A stretch of 35,856 nucleotides of DNA from Magnetococcales bacterium (GTDB lineage: Bacteria; Pseudomonadota; Magnetococcia; Magnetococcales; UBA8363): the NCBI GenBank assembly GCA_015228925.1, contig JADGCQ010000033.1, positions 1 to 35,856 on the forward strand. The letters are read 5' to 3'. The position numbers were made by a program, and so were the translations under genes. How positions within the stretch are numbered: position 1 is the stretch's first letter; every line of letters begins with the position of its first letter. The notes under the pieces are model-generated. The model ran no database searches. It was not told where the DNA came from and worked only from the letters and a program-made list of their open reading frames with translations. Shown in pieces: positions 14,956 to 23,527 of the stretch.

Positions 14956-15408
14956 TTAAAGGAAAGGGCCTACCGCTGCAAGGGTTGAAACAATTGATCC
15001 CAAGGTTAAATTAATCAACACGATGCGTCGTATCTTGAGCATATACATTCCCGCTTCTGGGTATAATTCTTCTTTTATCATTTTTTTCATTTTACCGAAG
15101 GGGACAAGGTAGACCCAAATAAAAAGAATGATCATTGTCCACCCCATGATCTGCATAATTATAATATGCGTTCCAGCATTTTTGAAACCACCCAATTCGT
15201 GGACGATCATCCAATAGCCCGTGGCGGGTTGCAAAAAGACAATCACCCAAATCCAAGAAAAAAAACGTTCCAGGATAGCCACCCACAGGCGAACTTTAGT
15301 AGGAAGATCTAGGCTTTCCATGGCGGGACGTAGCACCCAATAGGCCAGAAACATCCCGCCAACCCAGATGATTGCGGCCATCACATGCATGGATAACGGT
15401 GTTGCCAT
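14956..15408 (-). CDS. CopD/HemJ-like four-helix membrane protein
   Basis: A 150-residue inner membrane protein with about four hydrophobic helices, near residues 5-27, 45-68, 80-103 and 128-149. The first helix contains MHVMAAIIWVGGMFLAYWVL, an arrangement seen in CopD-type proteins and in HemJ, where the histidine may bind haem or metal. I favour an uncharacterised CopD-family protein rather than true HemJ, because the latter's other conserved residues are not obvious. It is divergent from cysM, with about 200 bp between the starts, and has no copper genes nearby. A role in copper or haem handling is therefore uncertain. Confidence 0.7.
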   Translation of the reverse strand: MATPLSMHVMAAIIWVGGMFLAYWVLRPAMESLDLPTKVRLWVAILERFFSWIWVIVFLQPATGYWMIVHELGGFKNAGTHIIIMQIMGWTMIILFIWVYLVPFGKMKKMIKEELYPEAGMYMLKIRRIVLINLTLGSIVSTLAAVGPFL

Positions 15409-15614
15409 ACCATTTCACCTGGGTCAGCTTGAAAAAATATATTATTTCACCAATAATAACGCCACGCATCACCGAGTTCATTATAACAGATTTTCTCCAG
15501 AACAAGAAACTAAGGATGAACACAACCTTGAAATGGGTGTATCTTTCACTTACAAAGGTGTATCGGGCGTGACCCATGCCATTTCAAGTTTATTTTTTCT
15601 AAAAGGATCTCCCA

Positions 15615-16499
15615 ATGACAACATTGGAAAACTGTGTCGGCAACACCCCCATGGTCGCGCTGAGTCGGCTGACCCCATCCCAGGGTATTCGTATTTTTGC
15701 CAAGCTTGAGGGGAACAATCCTGGAGGATCGGTCAAAGACAGAGCGGCCTTAAGTATGTTTATCGGGGCCGAGCAGCGCGGGGAAATTCATCCTGGCATG
15801 CGTATCATCGAACCCACCAGCGGTAACACCGGCATTGCGTTGGCGATGATCGCCGCTATCCGTGGTTATCCAATCACCTTGGTCATGCCCGAAAATATGA
15901 CGATTGAACGTCGTGCTGTGATGACCGCTTATGGTGCCCATTTGGAACTGACACCCGAATCCAAGGGGATGGAGGGGACCATCGATCGGGCAAGAGAGAT
16001 GGTTGCCAATGGTGAAGGGCTGATGTTTGATCAATTTTCCAACCCTGACAATTGGCGTGCCCATTATCAAACAACGGGACCGGAGATTTGGCGGGATACT
16101 CAAGGACAGATTACCCATTTTGTTTCGGCGATGGGGACTACGGGGACCATCATGGGGGTCTCGACCGCCTTGAAAGAGCGCAACCCGGCGGTCCAGATTA
16201 TTGGCGTTCATCCCGATGAGAAATCAAAAATTCCTGGAATTCGTCGCTGGCCCCAATCTTATCTGCCAAAAATTTATGATCCTGCCAAGGTCGATCGTGT
16301 CTTGGATGTCAGTAGCCAAGCGGCACGGGAGATGACCCATTGGTTGGCACTCAGGGAAGGATTGTTTGTGGGACATTCGGCTGGTGGTGCTGTTGCTGCC
16401 GCCATCGCCTTGGCCAAAGGTTTGGATCAACCGGCAACGATTGTCGTCATTTTGCCGGATCGCGGCGACCGCTACCTGTCCACCGATCTGTTTGGATAA
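15615..16499 (+). CDS. cysM: Cysteine synthase CysM
   Basis: A PLP-dependent cysteine synthase making cysteine from O-acetylserine and sulfide (or thiosulfate for the B type). GGSVKDRAAL carries the PLP lysine, PTSGNTGIALAMIAA is the substrate loop, and the glycine-rich phosphate loop is SAMGTTGTIMGV. The segments IIGVHPDEKSKIPGIRRWP and VILPDRGDRYLSTDLF fit CysM (B type) rather than CysK. Length 294 is typical of CysM. AAAGGA lies 7 nt before the ATG. With metZ close by, this end of the window has two sulfide-using amino-acid enzymes, but they are on opposite strands. Confidence 0.92.
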   Translation: MTTLENCVGNTPMVALSRLTPSQGIRIFAKLEGNNPGGSVKDRAALSMFIGAEQRGEIHPGMRIIEPTSGNTGIALAMIAAIRGYPITLVMPENMTIERRAVMTAYGAHLELTPESKGMEGTIDRAREMVANGEGLMFDQFSNPDNWRAHYQTTGPEIWRDTQGQITHFVSAMGTTGTIMGVSTALKERNPAVQIIGVHPDEKSKIPGIRRWPQSYLPKIYDPAKVDRVLDVSSQAAREMTHWLALREGLFVGHSAGGAVAAAIALAKGLDQPATIVVILPDRGDRYLSTDLFG

Positions 16500-16535
16500 C
16501 ACGACTGCGGAGTTTTTTTCGCCATGCCTGCGATG

Positions 16536-16853
16536 TCAGGACAACACCCACGCGCCATGTGCCTTGATTGCGTTGTACATGGCATCCGGGGCTAGGTCGA
16601 TTTCCCCGGGCCAGGTCACGGCTCCATAGTCAAGATAAACCTGGGCAAATAAATCCTGATCGCGCAATGCGGTGAACACACCAGCATCTTCATCCATCAC
16701 GAGGTGAGACATTGCGACGATCCCTTCCACGCCGTCCAAAAAACGGACTTTGAGGCAGTAGTTCGGCAGTGCCTGTACTTCTGCGATGCGCCAGGGTGCG
16801 GTGAGAACTACGGGAGGGACGGGATTCGGAAATTGGGTTGCTTGTTCTCGCAT
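16536..16853 (-). CDS. DUF2442 protein, copy A
   Basis: A 105-residue protein with a C-terminal DUF2442 domain: VRFLDGVEGIVAMSHLV in the middle and VTWPGEIDLAPDAMYNAI near the end. The start ATG at 16853 lies inside the upstream DUF4160 gene (46-bp overlap) and has GGAG nine nt before it. A longer frame to 17081 is the shadow of that gene. DUF2442 and DUF4160 genes are commonly found side by side; toxin-antitoxin function has been suggested for such pairs from this layout but is not established. The last 26 residues are nearly identical to copy B (17159-17413). Confidence 0.85.
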   Translation of the reverse strand: MREQATQFPNPVPPVVLTAPWRIAEVQALPNYCLKVRFLDGVEGIVAMSHLVMDEDAGVFTALRDQDLFAQVYLDYGAVTWPGEIDLAPDAMYNAIKAHGAWVLS

Positions 16854-17068
16854 CGTTGCCAGTTCTCCATCAGTTCGGATTGGTGGATGGTTGCCCACTC
16901 GCGCACCAGGGCCATGGCTCGTTTCGGCAGTTTCCCTTCGATCATCTCCAGGGTTCGAATATCGAACACGGCTTCGTATTCGGCATAAAGGGCATGAAAG
17001 TGGGGCGGGGCATGGTCTCGCCGAAACATCTGGATCAGAATACCATAAAAATAGCTGATGGTTGGCAT
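16808..17068 (-). CDS. DUF4160 protein, copy A
   Basis: An 86-residue DUF4160 protein, opening MPTISYFYGILIQMF and followed by the signature DHAPPHFHALYAEYEAV with its conserved His-rich loop, then LEMIEGKLPKRAMALVREWA. The function is unknown. It overlaps the downstream DUF2442 gene by 46 bp, so the two proteins are made from one transcript. It is the second of two tandem copies of the pair. A sister copy lies at 17428-17688 and shares the MPTISYF start and the HAPPHFH loop. Confidence 0.85.
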   Translation of the reverse strand: MPTISYFYGILIQMFRRDHAPPHFHALYAEYEAVFDIRTLEMIEGKLPKRAMALVREWATIHQSELMENWQRCENKQPNFRIPSLP

Positions 17069-17158
17069 AGTCTCGGTTCACTGATCAACCACGGTTTCAA
17101 CTGTTGTGGACGCCTCACCGATTTGTTCTCTCCTCAGGCGTGTATTTTTCCCGCCATG

Positions 17159-17413
17159 TCAGGACAACACCCACTCGCCATGTGCCTTGATCGCGTCGTA
17201 CATGGCGTCTGGGGCCAGGTCAATTTCCCCGGGCCAGGAAACGAAACCATCCGTGACGGACAGACGCCTGAAGAATGCCGGATCTTTGAGTACCTCGAAA
17301 ACACCATATAAATGAGAGGGCAACAGACGTACTCGTCCAGAAAGGCCATCCGCGAAGGTCACGACAAATTCAAGATGGTCAATCACTTTGGCTTCCACAA
17401 TATTCCAGTACAT
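17159..17413 (-). CDS. DUF2442 protein, copy B
   Basis: An 84-residue DUF2442 protein starting MYWNIVEAKVIDHLEFVV. It lacks the longer N-terminal part of copy A, and ends FVSWPGEIDLAPDAMYDAI, almost the same as copy A. The ATG at 17413 has AGGAG just upstream (GGAGGAGCT). A GTG/ATG further out at 17431 is also in frame. It lies 14 bp downstream of its DUF4160 partner, where copy A instead overlaps its partner by 46 bp. The two copies have diverged in their N-terminal halves but not at the C-terminus. Confidence 0.85.
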   Translation of the reverse strand: MYWNIVEAKVIDHLEFVVTFADGLSGRVRLLPSHLYGVFEVLKDPAFFRRLSVTDGFVSWPGEIDLAPDAMYDAIKAHGEWVLS

Positions 17414-17427
17414 AGCTCCTCCTTGGG

Positions 17428-17688
17428 TCAACGTAGTGGTTCGATGGCATGGGGTGATTCATGTTGTTGACACAGTTCCCAATTGCGCAGCAATTCATCC
17501 TGGTGAAGTTCTGTCCAATCCAGTACCAGTTCGCGAGCGCGGCGTGGCAGATTGCCTTTGGTCACTTCCAACGCCTGAATATCAATAATGGCGGTGAATT
17601 CGCCGTAGGTGGCATGGAAGTGCGGCGGTGCATGGTCGTCCAGAAACATGCGAATAAAGATTCCAAAAAAGTAGCTGATTGTAGGCAT
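17428..17688 (-). CDS. DUF4160 protein, copy B
   Basis: An 86-residue DUF4160 protein with MPTISYFFGIFIRMF at the start and DHAPPHFHATYGEFTAI as the family signature, followed by LEVTKGNLPRRARELVLDW. The frame can be read from 17733, but the ATG at 17688 matches the start of copy A. It is the first gene of the two tandem pairs as transcribed. The promoter probably lies in the roughly 38-bp space to the pilE stop (or within it), because both pairs point left. Confidence 0.85.
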   Translation of the reverse strand: MPTISYFFGIFIRMFLDDHAPPHFHATYGEFTAIIDIQALEVTKGNLPRRARELVLDWTELHQDELLRNWELCQQHESPHAIEPLR

Positions 17689-17726
17689 AGTCTCGGAAAC
17701 GGGATCATATCCGTTTCTATAATATG

Positions 17727-18134
17727 TTACCAAGCACTCGTTGGCGTTTTGTTTCCCAGGGAATTCAAGGTAAGGTTGCCATCAGAGACCTGGACCCCCT
17801 GCGCCGTGGCGGTCAGGATGACGCATGCACCGATGCCTGTGCCGCAGGCGGCAGCCGAGACCAAGTAATATCCGCTCTCGGAGGCGACACTCCCAGCTCC
17901 GGCATCCGTCATCCCAAGGCCACCGGCGACCAGATTCGTGGTGTACGTGTTGTTGATCGTAAAAAATCGCTCTTCAGCGGCCATGATTTCCAGAAGAATC
18001 GCTTTGCCATCCGTTCTGCGGGTTTCCATGACCTTGTTTTTATAATACGGAACGGCGACCGCAACCAACACCCCGACGATTACCAAGGCAATCACAAGTT
18101 CGATCAGGGTAAATCCTTCTGATTTGTTCTTCAT
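17727..18134 (-). CDS. pilE: Type IV pilin-like protein PilE
   Basis: A 135-residue type IV prepilin. A short leader, MKNKSEG, is followed by FTLIELVIALVIVGVLVAVAVP, the class III signal cut by PilD after G7, with E5 of the mature protein kept. The C-terminal part has the cysteine pair (AACGTGIGAC) that closes the D-loop. It is last in the operon after pilY1, at the position of pilE in the Pseudomonas fimU-pilVWXY1Y2E cluster, so a minor pilin role in assembly and adhesion is likely. GAGAAAATGG lies just upstream. The end overlaps nothing, 39 bp from the DUF4160 copy B start. Confidence 0.88.
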   Translation of the reverse strand: MKNKSEGFTLIELVIALVIVGVLVAVAVPYYKNKVMETRRTDGKAILLEIMAAEERFFTINNTYTTNLVAGGLGMTDAGAGSVASESGYYLVSAAACGTGIGACVILTATAQGVQVSDGNLTLNSLGNKTPTSAW

Positions 18135-18171
18135 CCATTTTCTCTCATTTTTTTAAGTGCAAGAGTGCCGT

Positions 18172-21100
18172 TCAATAACCACACAAACCGCTTGTTGTCG
18201 AACAATCGGTCCAAAAGGTTCGGACGACCGGGTTGGAAAAAGGGAGCGCACTGATCGGCTTTTCCGGTCCGACCAATACGATGGGATTGCTCCCCTCTGG
18301 CATGACAATACTGGGTTCGGGTTGCAGGCCAGGCCGATTCAAGGTTGTCTTTCGATGATCGGTCGTCGCCCCTTCCTGGGTCGCGCTATCGAGAAGCTCA
18401 CTGGTTGAAAAATCAATCAGTGCCGTGGCATCACAAAGATCGATCAAGTAAAAGATACCTGAACCCTGTTGGGGGGAACAACTCCCCTCTACATAGGTCG
18501 AGGGGAGGTATGTCGTGAACATGAGCATGTTATCGAAGACCACGGCATCACTCAATACCTTCTCACCGACATAACCGCTGGTAGGGTCTTTCAATTGCAG
18601 CATCCAACCGGATGCGGCGATCCGAGCTGTCAAGGCGGTGCTTTTGGCGGCAGCATCGCCGACCCCCAGCAGATTGTCCGTGGCATCATAAAGATTGGAT
18701 TCCGTCAGTATGGTGAAGGTTTCTCCCGAAATGTTGTCATCACGAAAACTATAAAAACGATCCTGGATCGTCTCATTCAGCGGATGAGACCGGTAGCCGG
18801 AGCCGATTGAAACCTGATAGCCGGTGGTATCATGACAGGTGGTTTTAACGATATCCGGGGTGGTGAAAAATCTGCGATTGTTGGCCGATGTCATACTCTC
18901 CGTGACGGTATCGGCATCACCCAAGGAGGCGATACGACCACCAGAGACCAGCGAACTGGTACCCGTATTCGCTTGGTCGATATCCAGCCGCCACAATTGT
19001 CCACCGGTATCACCAAAATACATCCGATCGGCATAGCCATCACTGTCCAGGTCTACGACCTTGATATCACCGGGAATGCAGTTGGTCATATCGGAAAGGA
19101 GAAGATCGGCGGAACCTAGATAATCGGATCCGGCTGCCCACCAGATCCGTTCCCCGGTCGTGGCATTGACGATGTATACGGCCCGCCCTTCGGAGTCTGT
19201 CTGAAACAGGGTGTTGTCATCCTGGCTGGTGTCATAACCGCCACCAAAAATGAGGATTTGGGTATCGACACCATTGAGTTTGATCTTGGAGAGGATGGGG
19301 CGCGACCAGGTTTGGCCCAATTCTGCAAAGTCTCCCGATGTATCCGTACCGTCAATCCGCCACAGCAAAACCGGTGCATCGGGATCGGTCACATCCAATG
19401 CATAGTAATATTGCCCGCCACGGCGCATACCCACATAGAGATAAACGTGGTCTCCCGTTTCAATGGTGCCATCCCCGTCCGCATCATGACTCCAGACGGT
19501 GACCGACCCATCCAATCCATCGGGATGTTCGCTGCTTCCCGAATTGGCGTAAAAAATGGCCAGATTGGTTATAAGTTCTTTAGGTATAAAAGAAAAAATT
19601 TCTGCGCCCGCCTCACGAGATTTGGCGGTATCGCCATCGACATCGATGGCATGAAGGAATCCTTCGTTGGTGCCAAAGTAAATGACCTGGTTGTTGGTCC
19701 CATAGCTCACGATCAATGGTCTGGAATGCAGCGGATCACCCATGTGCGCACGGGCATCTGTCGTACTGGAGTCGGAATCTTCATCCAATGTATCCACCCC
19801 GCGTGCCCATTGCAGCAGACTGGTTCTGTAATTGCTGAGTCCATAAGGATCTACGGTACCGGAAATTCCAAGAAGATCTTCGGTAATCAGCGTGTTGTCT
19901 TCATGGAGGCGATAATCATTGATACTGGTCGTCGAAAGGGGGACATTGCTGGGGGCTGTCGTACCCACATAGGTGTAGGATTTGCGACTGGGCAAGTAGG
20001 TATCGGTCATCTCGCCAATGGCACCACCCGTGGTCACTGCGTTGCCATCCACCACGGAGGACCAGATGCTCTGGGCCGTGTCCTTGAATGCCCCGGTTGT
20101 GGCATCCACAGCCGCCACACCATTGGCATCGGTCACTTCGGAGGGCGACCCGCTCAAGACGTATCGTTTAAGGTTTCCATCCCATGTGGGGAGCGAACTG
20201 GGGCTGAACAGGGCAAAATAGACATCGTTGGAATGGGTCAGTTTGTTGTATTGGTTGACCGTCAGACTGGGGGCGACGAAGGAGGTCGTTACGGCGGATA
20301 TTTCCGCAAGGATGGAGGTAAACGCATCGGTCAAACCGGCGGTATCCCCGGTGGTGTAATATTTACCACCGCCTTTGGTCGCTGCGGCACTCAGCAGGGT
20401 TTGATCGGTGGTGAAGCCGATGGTATAGGTGACGACCTTTTGCGTGCCGCTGAGAGTGCTGCTGCTATCGGAGTTGTAGAGGTAATCCGCCAATTCATCC
20501 AGACAATTGCCGGAACAGGTGGAAGAACCGGTGATGCTGGAAAAATCGGGCAAGGCTTTGATAGAGCTATCGGCACTGGTATCGTTGGTGGGTTCACCAT
20601 CGGTCAACAGGACGATATAGTTGCCTTGGCAGTTGGTTTGAATCGGACTGATGTAGGTGGCGTCGCTGGAGACGCCGGAGCAGTTGCTCCCTGGCGCGTT
20701 GGCCGTGCCATAGACAACCCCTTCTCCCCGGAAAAAACGGGCCGCTTCATACAGTGTTTCCGCCAAGGGGGTATAGCCATCGGGGGTTAATGCATTGACG
20801 GTCGTTTTGTAGGATAGTCGATTGGTATCTGTCAGGTTTTGCATGGGGAGGATAAAATAGCCGCCACTATGGCTGGAGGTGTCGTTGGTGTTGAAACGCA
20901 TAACGGCGGCACGAATATTGGACGTGCTGTCCATCAGGTTACCAAACACCTCCTGGACAATCTCTAGCCGTGTTTTGGTCACCGAGTAGGCATTCCAACG
21001 CCAGTTCAGATAATTACCCGAATACAGGGTATAGGTGCTTTCATTACTCCAAGTGATGGACCGGCTTGAACTGGCGTTGTAAGGCCCGTAGGAGCCATCG

Positions 21101-21594
21101 GCGGCATAAAGCTTGGAGCCATCGACGCCATCACCGTGGATGCCGTTGTCGTCTTCACATTCGACGGTAGCACTACGGTAGCTGGTGGACAGAGTTCTCC
21201 AACTGCCGCCGGAGCTGGTTGACCAACGAGCAATGCGATCAATAAAAAATCCGCTGGAGTTCAGGCTGGTCGTGGCGGTCGTGCAGTTGTTGCCGCTGGC
21301 GGCAAAATATTGACTGGTGCTGCACGAGGGGGGACTTCCCGATGTGGTCCAATAGATTCTGCTGGTGTTGCAACTCCCGGAATAGGTGGTCGCGGGGTCG
21401 TAGGTGGTTTGGGTGGTGACGTTCGTGTCCATACTGCCGGAGGTGTCGATGATGAACAACACATTGGGCAAGCCGGTCACTTCTGTGGATTGGCTACCCA
21501 GGAATACCTCGGTGTCCTTTGCCAAAATACTCCCTGGTATCATCATGAATATCACCAGGTAAATCCATGTTGTCCATTTTTTACGATTTCTCAT
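18172..21594 (-). CDS. pilY1: PilY1-like type IV pilus tip adhesin
   Basis: A 1140-residue secreted protein of the PilY1/PilC family, which sits at the pilus tip and modulates adhesion and retraction. After a signal peptide cut near residue 25 (ending SILA), a von Willebrand factor A domain carries the MIDAS motif DTSGSMD at residues 50-56. The C-terminal beta-propeller begins near residue 620 with PLHSRPLIVSYG. Candidate Ca2+ loops are DHDADGDGTIETGD (about 700) and DLDSDGYADRMYFGD (about 848). The N-terminal third is rich in Ser, Thr and Cys. The ATG at 21594 has GGAG seven nt upstream; a longer frame to 21627 is possible. It lies between pilX and pilE. Confidence 0.92.
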   Translation of the reverse strand: MRNRKKWTTWIYLVIFMMIPGSILAKDTEVFLGSQSTEVTGLPNVLFIIDTSGSMDTNVTTQTTYDPATTYSGSCNTSRIYWTTSGSPPSCSTSQYFAASGNNCTTATTSLNSSGFFIDRIARWSTSSGGSWRTLSTSYRSATVECEDDNGIHGDGVDGSKLYAADGSYGPYNASSSRSITWSNESTYTLYSGNYLNWRWNAYSVTKTRLEIVQEVFGNLMDSTSNIRAAVMRFNTNDTSSHSGGYFILPMQNLTDTNRLSYKTTVNALTPDGYTPLAETLYEAARFFRGEGVVYGTANAPGSNCSGVSSDATYISPIQTNCQGNYIVLLTDGEPTNDTSADSSIKALPDFSSITGSSTCSGNCLDELADYLYNSDSSSTLSGTQKVVTYTIGFTTDQTLLSAAATKGGGKYYTTGDTAGLTDAFTSILAEISAVTTSFVAPSLTVNQYNKLTHSNDVYFALFSPSSLPTWDGNLKRYVLSGSPSEVTDANGVAAVDATTGAFKDTAQSIWSSVVDGNAVTTGGAIGEMTDTYLPSRKSYTYVGTTAPSNVPLSTTSINDYRLHEDNTLITEDLLGISGTVDPYGLSNYRTSLLQWARGVDTLDEDSDSSTTDARAHMGDPLHSRPLIVSYGTNNQVIYFGTNEGFLHAIDVDGDTAKSREAGAEIFSFIPKELITNLAIFYANSGSSEHPDGLDGSVTVWSHDADGDGTIETGDHVYLYVGMRRGGQYYYALDVTDPDAPVLLWRIDGTDTSGDFAELGQTWSRPILSKIKLNGVDTQILIFGGGYDTSQDDNTLFQTDSEGRAVYIVNATTGERIWWAAGSDYLGSADLLLSDMTNCIPGDIKVVDLDSDGYADRMYFGDTGGQLWRLDIDQANTGTSSLVSGGRIASLGDADTVTESMTSANNRRFFTTPDIVKTTCHDTTGYQVSIGSGYRSHPLNETIQDRFYSFRDDNISGETFTILTESNLYDATDNLLGVGDAAAKSTALTARIAASGWMLQLKDPTSGYVGEKVLSDAVVFDNMLMFTTYLPSTYVEGSCSPQQGSGIFYLIDLCDATALIDFSTSELLDSATQEGATTDHRKTTLNRPGLQPEPSIVMPEGSNPIVLVGPEKPISALPFSNPVVRTFWTDCSTTSGLCGY

Positions 21595-21642
21595 AACGGA
21601 CTCCACTTGTTGACGATGGACTGACATTCCCTTGTGATTTTA

Positions 21643-22182
21643 TCACGGAGGACAGTTGGCGGTGACGCTGCCGCTTGGGCCAAGCTTTCTGATTCCCTGT
21701 AAATTGGTGGTGATGGCACTCGCCGTCGTGATCTCTCCCCGTCCCCTGACCTGATAAATATACCAGGAAAAACTCTGGCTGTCTTCACCCATGCTGAACC
21801 CACTGGCGACACCTTCACCCGAATAACAGACGACAGCGCGGGTACTGACCGAGGCATCGTTCATGTTCAGGCTGGATCCGTCTGCGGGACGCAGGGTGAT
21901 GGCCGATAGCGACTGGGCCAGGACGTTGGTACTCGACAACGTGCCATTTCCTTCTTGGACGACCGTTTCAATGGCCGATTCGGCGGCTTGAAAGGTCATC
22001 TCATTTTTTTGGGCATTGGCGGTGACTTTTTCTTCCACTTGGTTGATTCCCATGCGGCTGGTGGTGATGATGGTGAGAACAACCAGCAATATCAAGGTGA
22101 TCACCAACACAGAGCCACGATTCGCGGTATCGAGAGTCTGTGTTTCTGGATGCGGGCGCGGCGGTATGATTGTTGGAGTCAT
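21643..22182 (-). CDS. pilX: Minor pilin PilX
   Basis: A 179-residue protein with the PilX N-terminal pattern: a 22-23-residue polar leader, NRG, then SVLVITLILLVVLTIITTSRMGINQ. It lacks the Glu5 normally found after the cleavage site in main pilins, as in other PilX proteins. The segment KNEMTFQAAESAIE fits the family. It ends near the pilY1 start (48 bp gap), and its own start overlaps the pilW stop by one base (TAATG), which implies coupled translation. PilX supports the pilus-tip complex together with PilV, PilW and PilY1. Confidence 0.85.
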   Translation of the reverse strand: MTPTIIPPRPHPETQTLDTANRGSVLVITLILLVVLTIITTSRMGINQVEEKVTANAQKNEMTFQAAESAIETVVQEGNGTLSSTNVLAQSLSAITLRPADGSSLNMNDASVSTRAVVCYSGEGVASGFSMGEDSQSFSWYIYQVRGRGEITTASAITTNLQGIRKLGPSGSVTANCPP

Positions 22183-22904
22183 TAGTATTCTTTCATGTTT
22201 CTCAACATAATGGTTGTATAAAATGTCCGTCGCAGTCTGCCATCCGCGACGGCTGGCAAGGCGTTTTCATCCAGCAATAAAGTGATTGGATTTTGGCTGA
22301 CCGTGATGGCATTGATGGAAGCGACCACGACGCCGATGCGCAGGGCGATCACATTGCTCCAGTTGCTGACATTGGCGGCGTTACTGTAACGGTTGACTTG
22401 GCCATCGGTGGGGTTGTCCATATCTTCCCCATAGAGTATCTGCAAGCTTTCAACGCCATCGACAATGGCGTAGGTGGTGAAGCCGGTCGGAACCGTGGCG
22501 GTGCAATTTAATTCTGGGAGACCGGCGGCATTCAATTGAATGAAAAAAGTGTCCTGGGTGATGGTGCCACCGGTGGCGGCCCCGGCGCAGTTGGTGCTGG
22601 ACTCATATTGCACGGTGATCGCATCGCTCAGGTTGGTTCCCGTCCCGTTGGTTCCGGTGATGGCGGTGATGATGTTTGTACTTTCGCGGGGATAGCCGGT
22701 CAGGCGTAGATTGTTGCCCAGGTAATTCAATACAAAACGGCCCGTCCCCTGGACTTCTGAAAGGGTTTCCATGAGGACATTGGATTGGGTATTGCTGTCA
22801 ATGATTTTGATCACCCCCAGCATCAGCAGTAATCCCAGGGTGATCCCGATCATCATTTCGACCAGGGTAAATCCCGGATTGTTTTTTTGGGATGCGGTGT
22901 TCAT
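22182..22904 (-). CDS. pilW: Minor pilin PilW
   Basis: A 240-residue prepilin-like protein: leader MNTASQKNNPG, then FTLVEMMIGITLGLLLMLGVI with Glu5. QGTGRFVLNYLGNNLRLTGYPR is characteristic of the PilW family. It contains two Cys in the middle (CAGAATGG and LNCTAT) that could form a disulfide. The ATG overlaps the last four bases of pilV (ATGA). It is part of the tip complex of the type IV pilus and follows pilV as in Pseudomonas. Confidence 0.88.
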   Translation of the reverse strand: MNTASQKNNPGFTLVEMMIGITLGLLLMLGVIKIIDSNTQSNVLMETLSEVQGTGRFVLNYLGNNLRLTGYPRESTNIITAITGTNGTGTNLSDAITVQYESSTNCAGAATGGTITQDTFFIQLNAAGLPELNCTATVPTGFTTYAIVDGVESLQILYGEDMDNPTDGQVNRYSNAANVSNWSNVIALRIGVVVASINAITVSQNPITLLLDENALPAVADGRLRRTFYTTIMLRNMKEY

Positions 22905-23527
22905 GGGACTAGGTTAAACACAAGGCATTGCAGGTTGGCGGGGCAACTGGCCAGGGATGTCACCGTTTCTCCGGGCATTTTTTGCCACGAAACGACGATT
23001 TGATGTGTGGATGACGTGGTGGGAACGAGGTCGTTGCAAACACTGGAGATGGTCAGGCTTGGCAAATTATTGACGGCGTTGCAATAGAGGTCATAACGAT
23101 CAAATTGGGCCATTTGGACTGTGGTGCATGAAGAGGCACCGATGGCACCGAAATCGCTGCAATAAGGGGCACTGGTGCCATCGCCGATATTGGTGAAAAT
23201 GGCGGTACCCGTTACAGGATCGAGGGAGATATTGCCGGTATTGCAGGTGATGCCGGGATAAGTTTTTGCGTATTCACCGCCCAAGGCTGCCGTGGGATTA
23301 GCATGCATCCGTTCAGCGAGTTCCTGGGCGATGGCGGAGGCGGCATCTCGAAAGGCGATCTGGCGATTGGCCTGAAGACTTTTCAGTTGCAACCCGGCCA
23401 ACCCCAAAAAACCCACCGAAAAAACGAACAGGGCGATCAGAACCTCGATCATGAAATATCCGCCATGATGATGTTGGATCGAAGCCTGTTGCCCGGTAGC
23501 GGGGATGAAGGTCATGGAGGATCGCAT
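22901..23527 (-). CDS. pilV: Minor pilin PilV
   Basis: A 208-residue prepilin-like protein. The PilV motif is GYFMIEVLIALFVFSVGFLGLAGLQ, read here in two parts: GYFMIEVLIALFVFS and then VGFLGLAGLQLKSLQ. Glu5 is present. The leader before the cleavage site is long at 23 residues and His-rich (QHHHGG). ALAERMHAN-type sequence (ELAERMHANP) follows, as in family members. The frame starts at ATG 23527, which has GGGGGT upstream; an ATG at 23515 would overlap the fimT stop as ATGA. It has several cysteines in the second half. Confidence 0.88.
   Translation of the reverse strand: MRSSMTFIPATGQQASIQHHHGGYFMIEVLIALFVFSVGFLGLAGLQLKSLQANRQIAFRDAASAIAQELAERMHANPTAALGGEYAKTYPGITCNTGNISLDPVTGTAIFTNIGDGTSAPYCSDFGAIGASSCTTVQMAQFDRYDLYCNAVNNLPSLTISSVCNDLVPTTSSTHQIVVSWQKMPGETVTSLASCPANLQCLVFNLVP

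Noticed and set aside
19258-20790. Long + strand open frame (510 codons) opposite pilY1
   Set aside because: It is a shadow of the pilY1 gene in a Gly/Ile-rich antisense frame without known motifs, and the minus-strand frame has clear vWA and propeller features.
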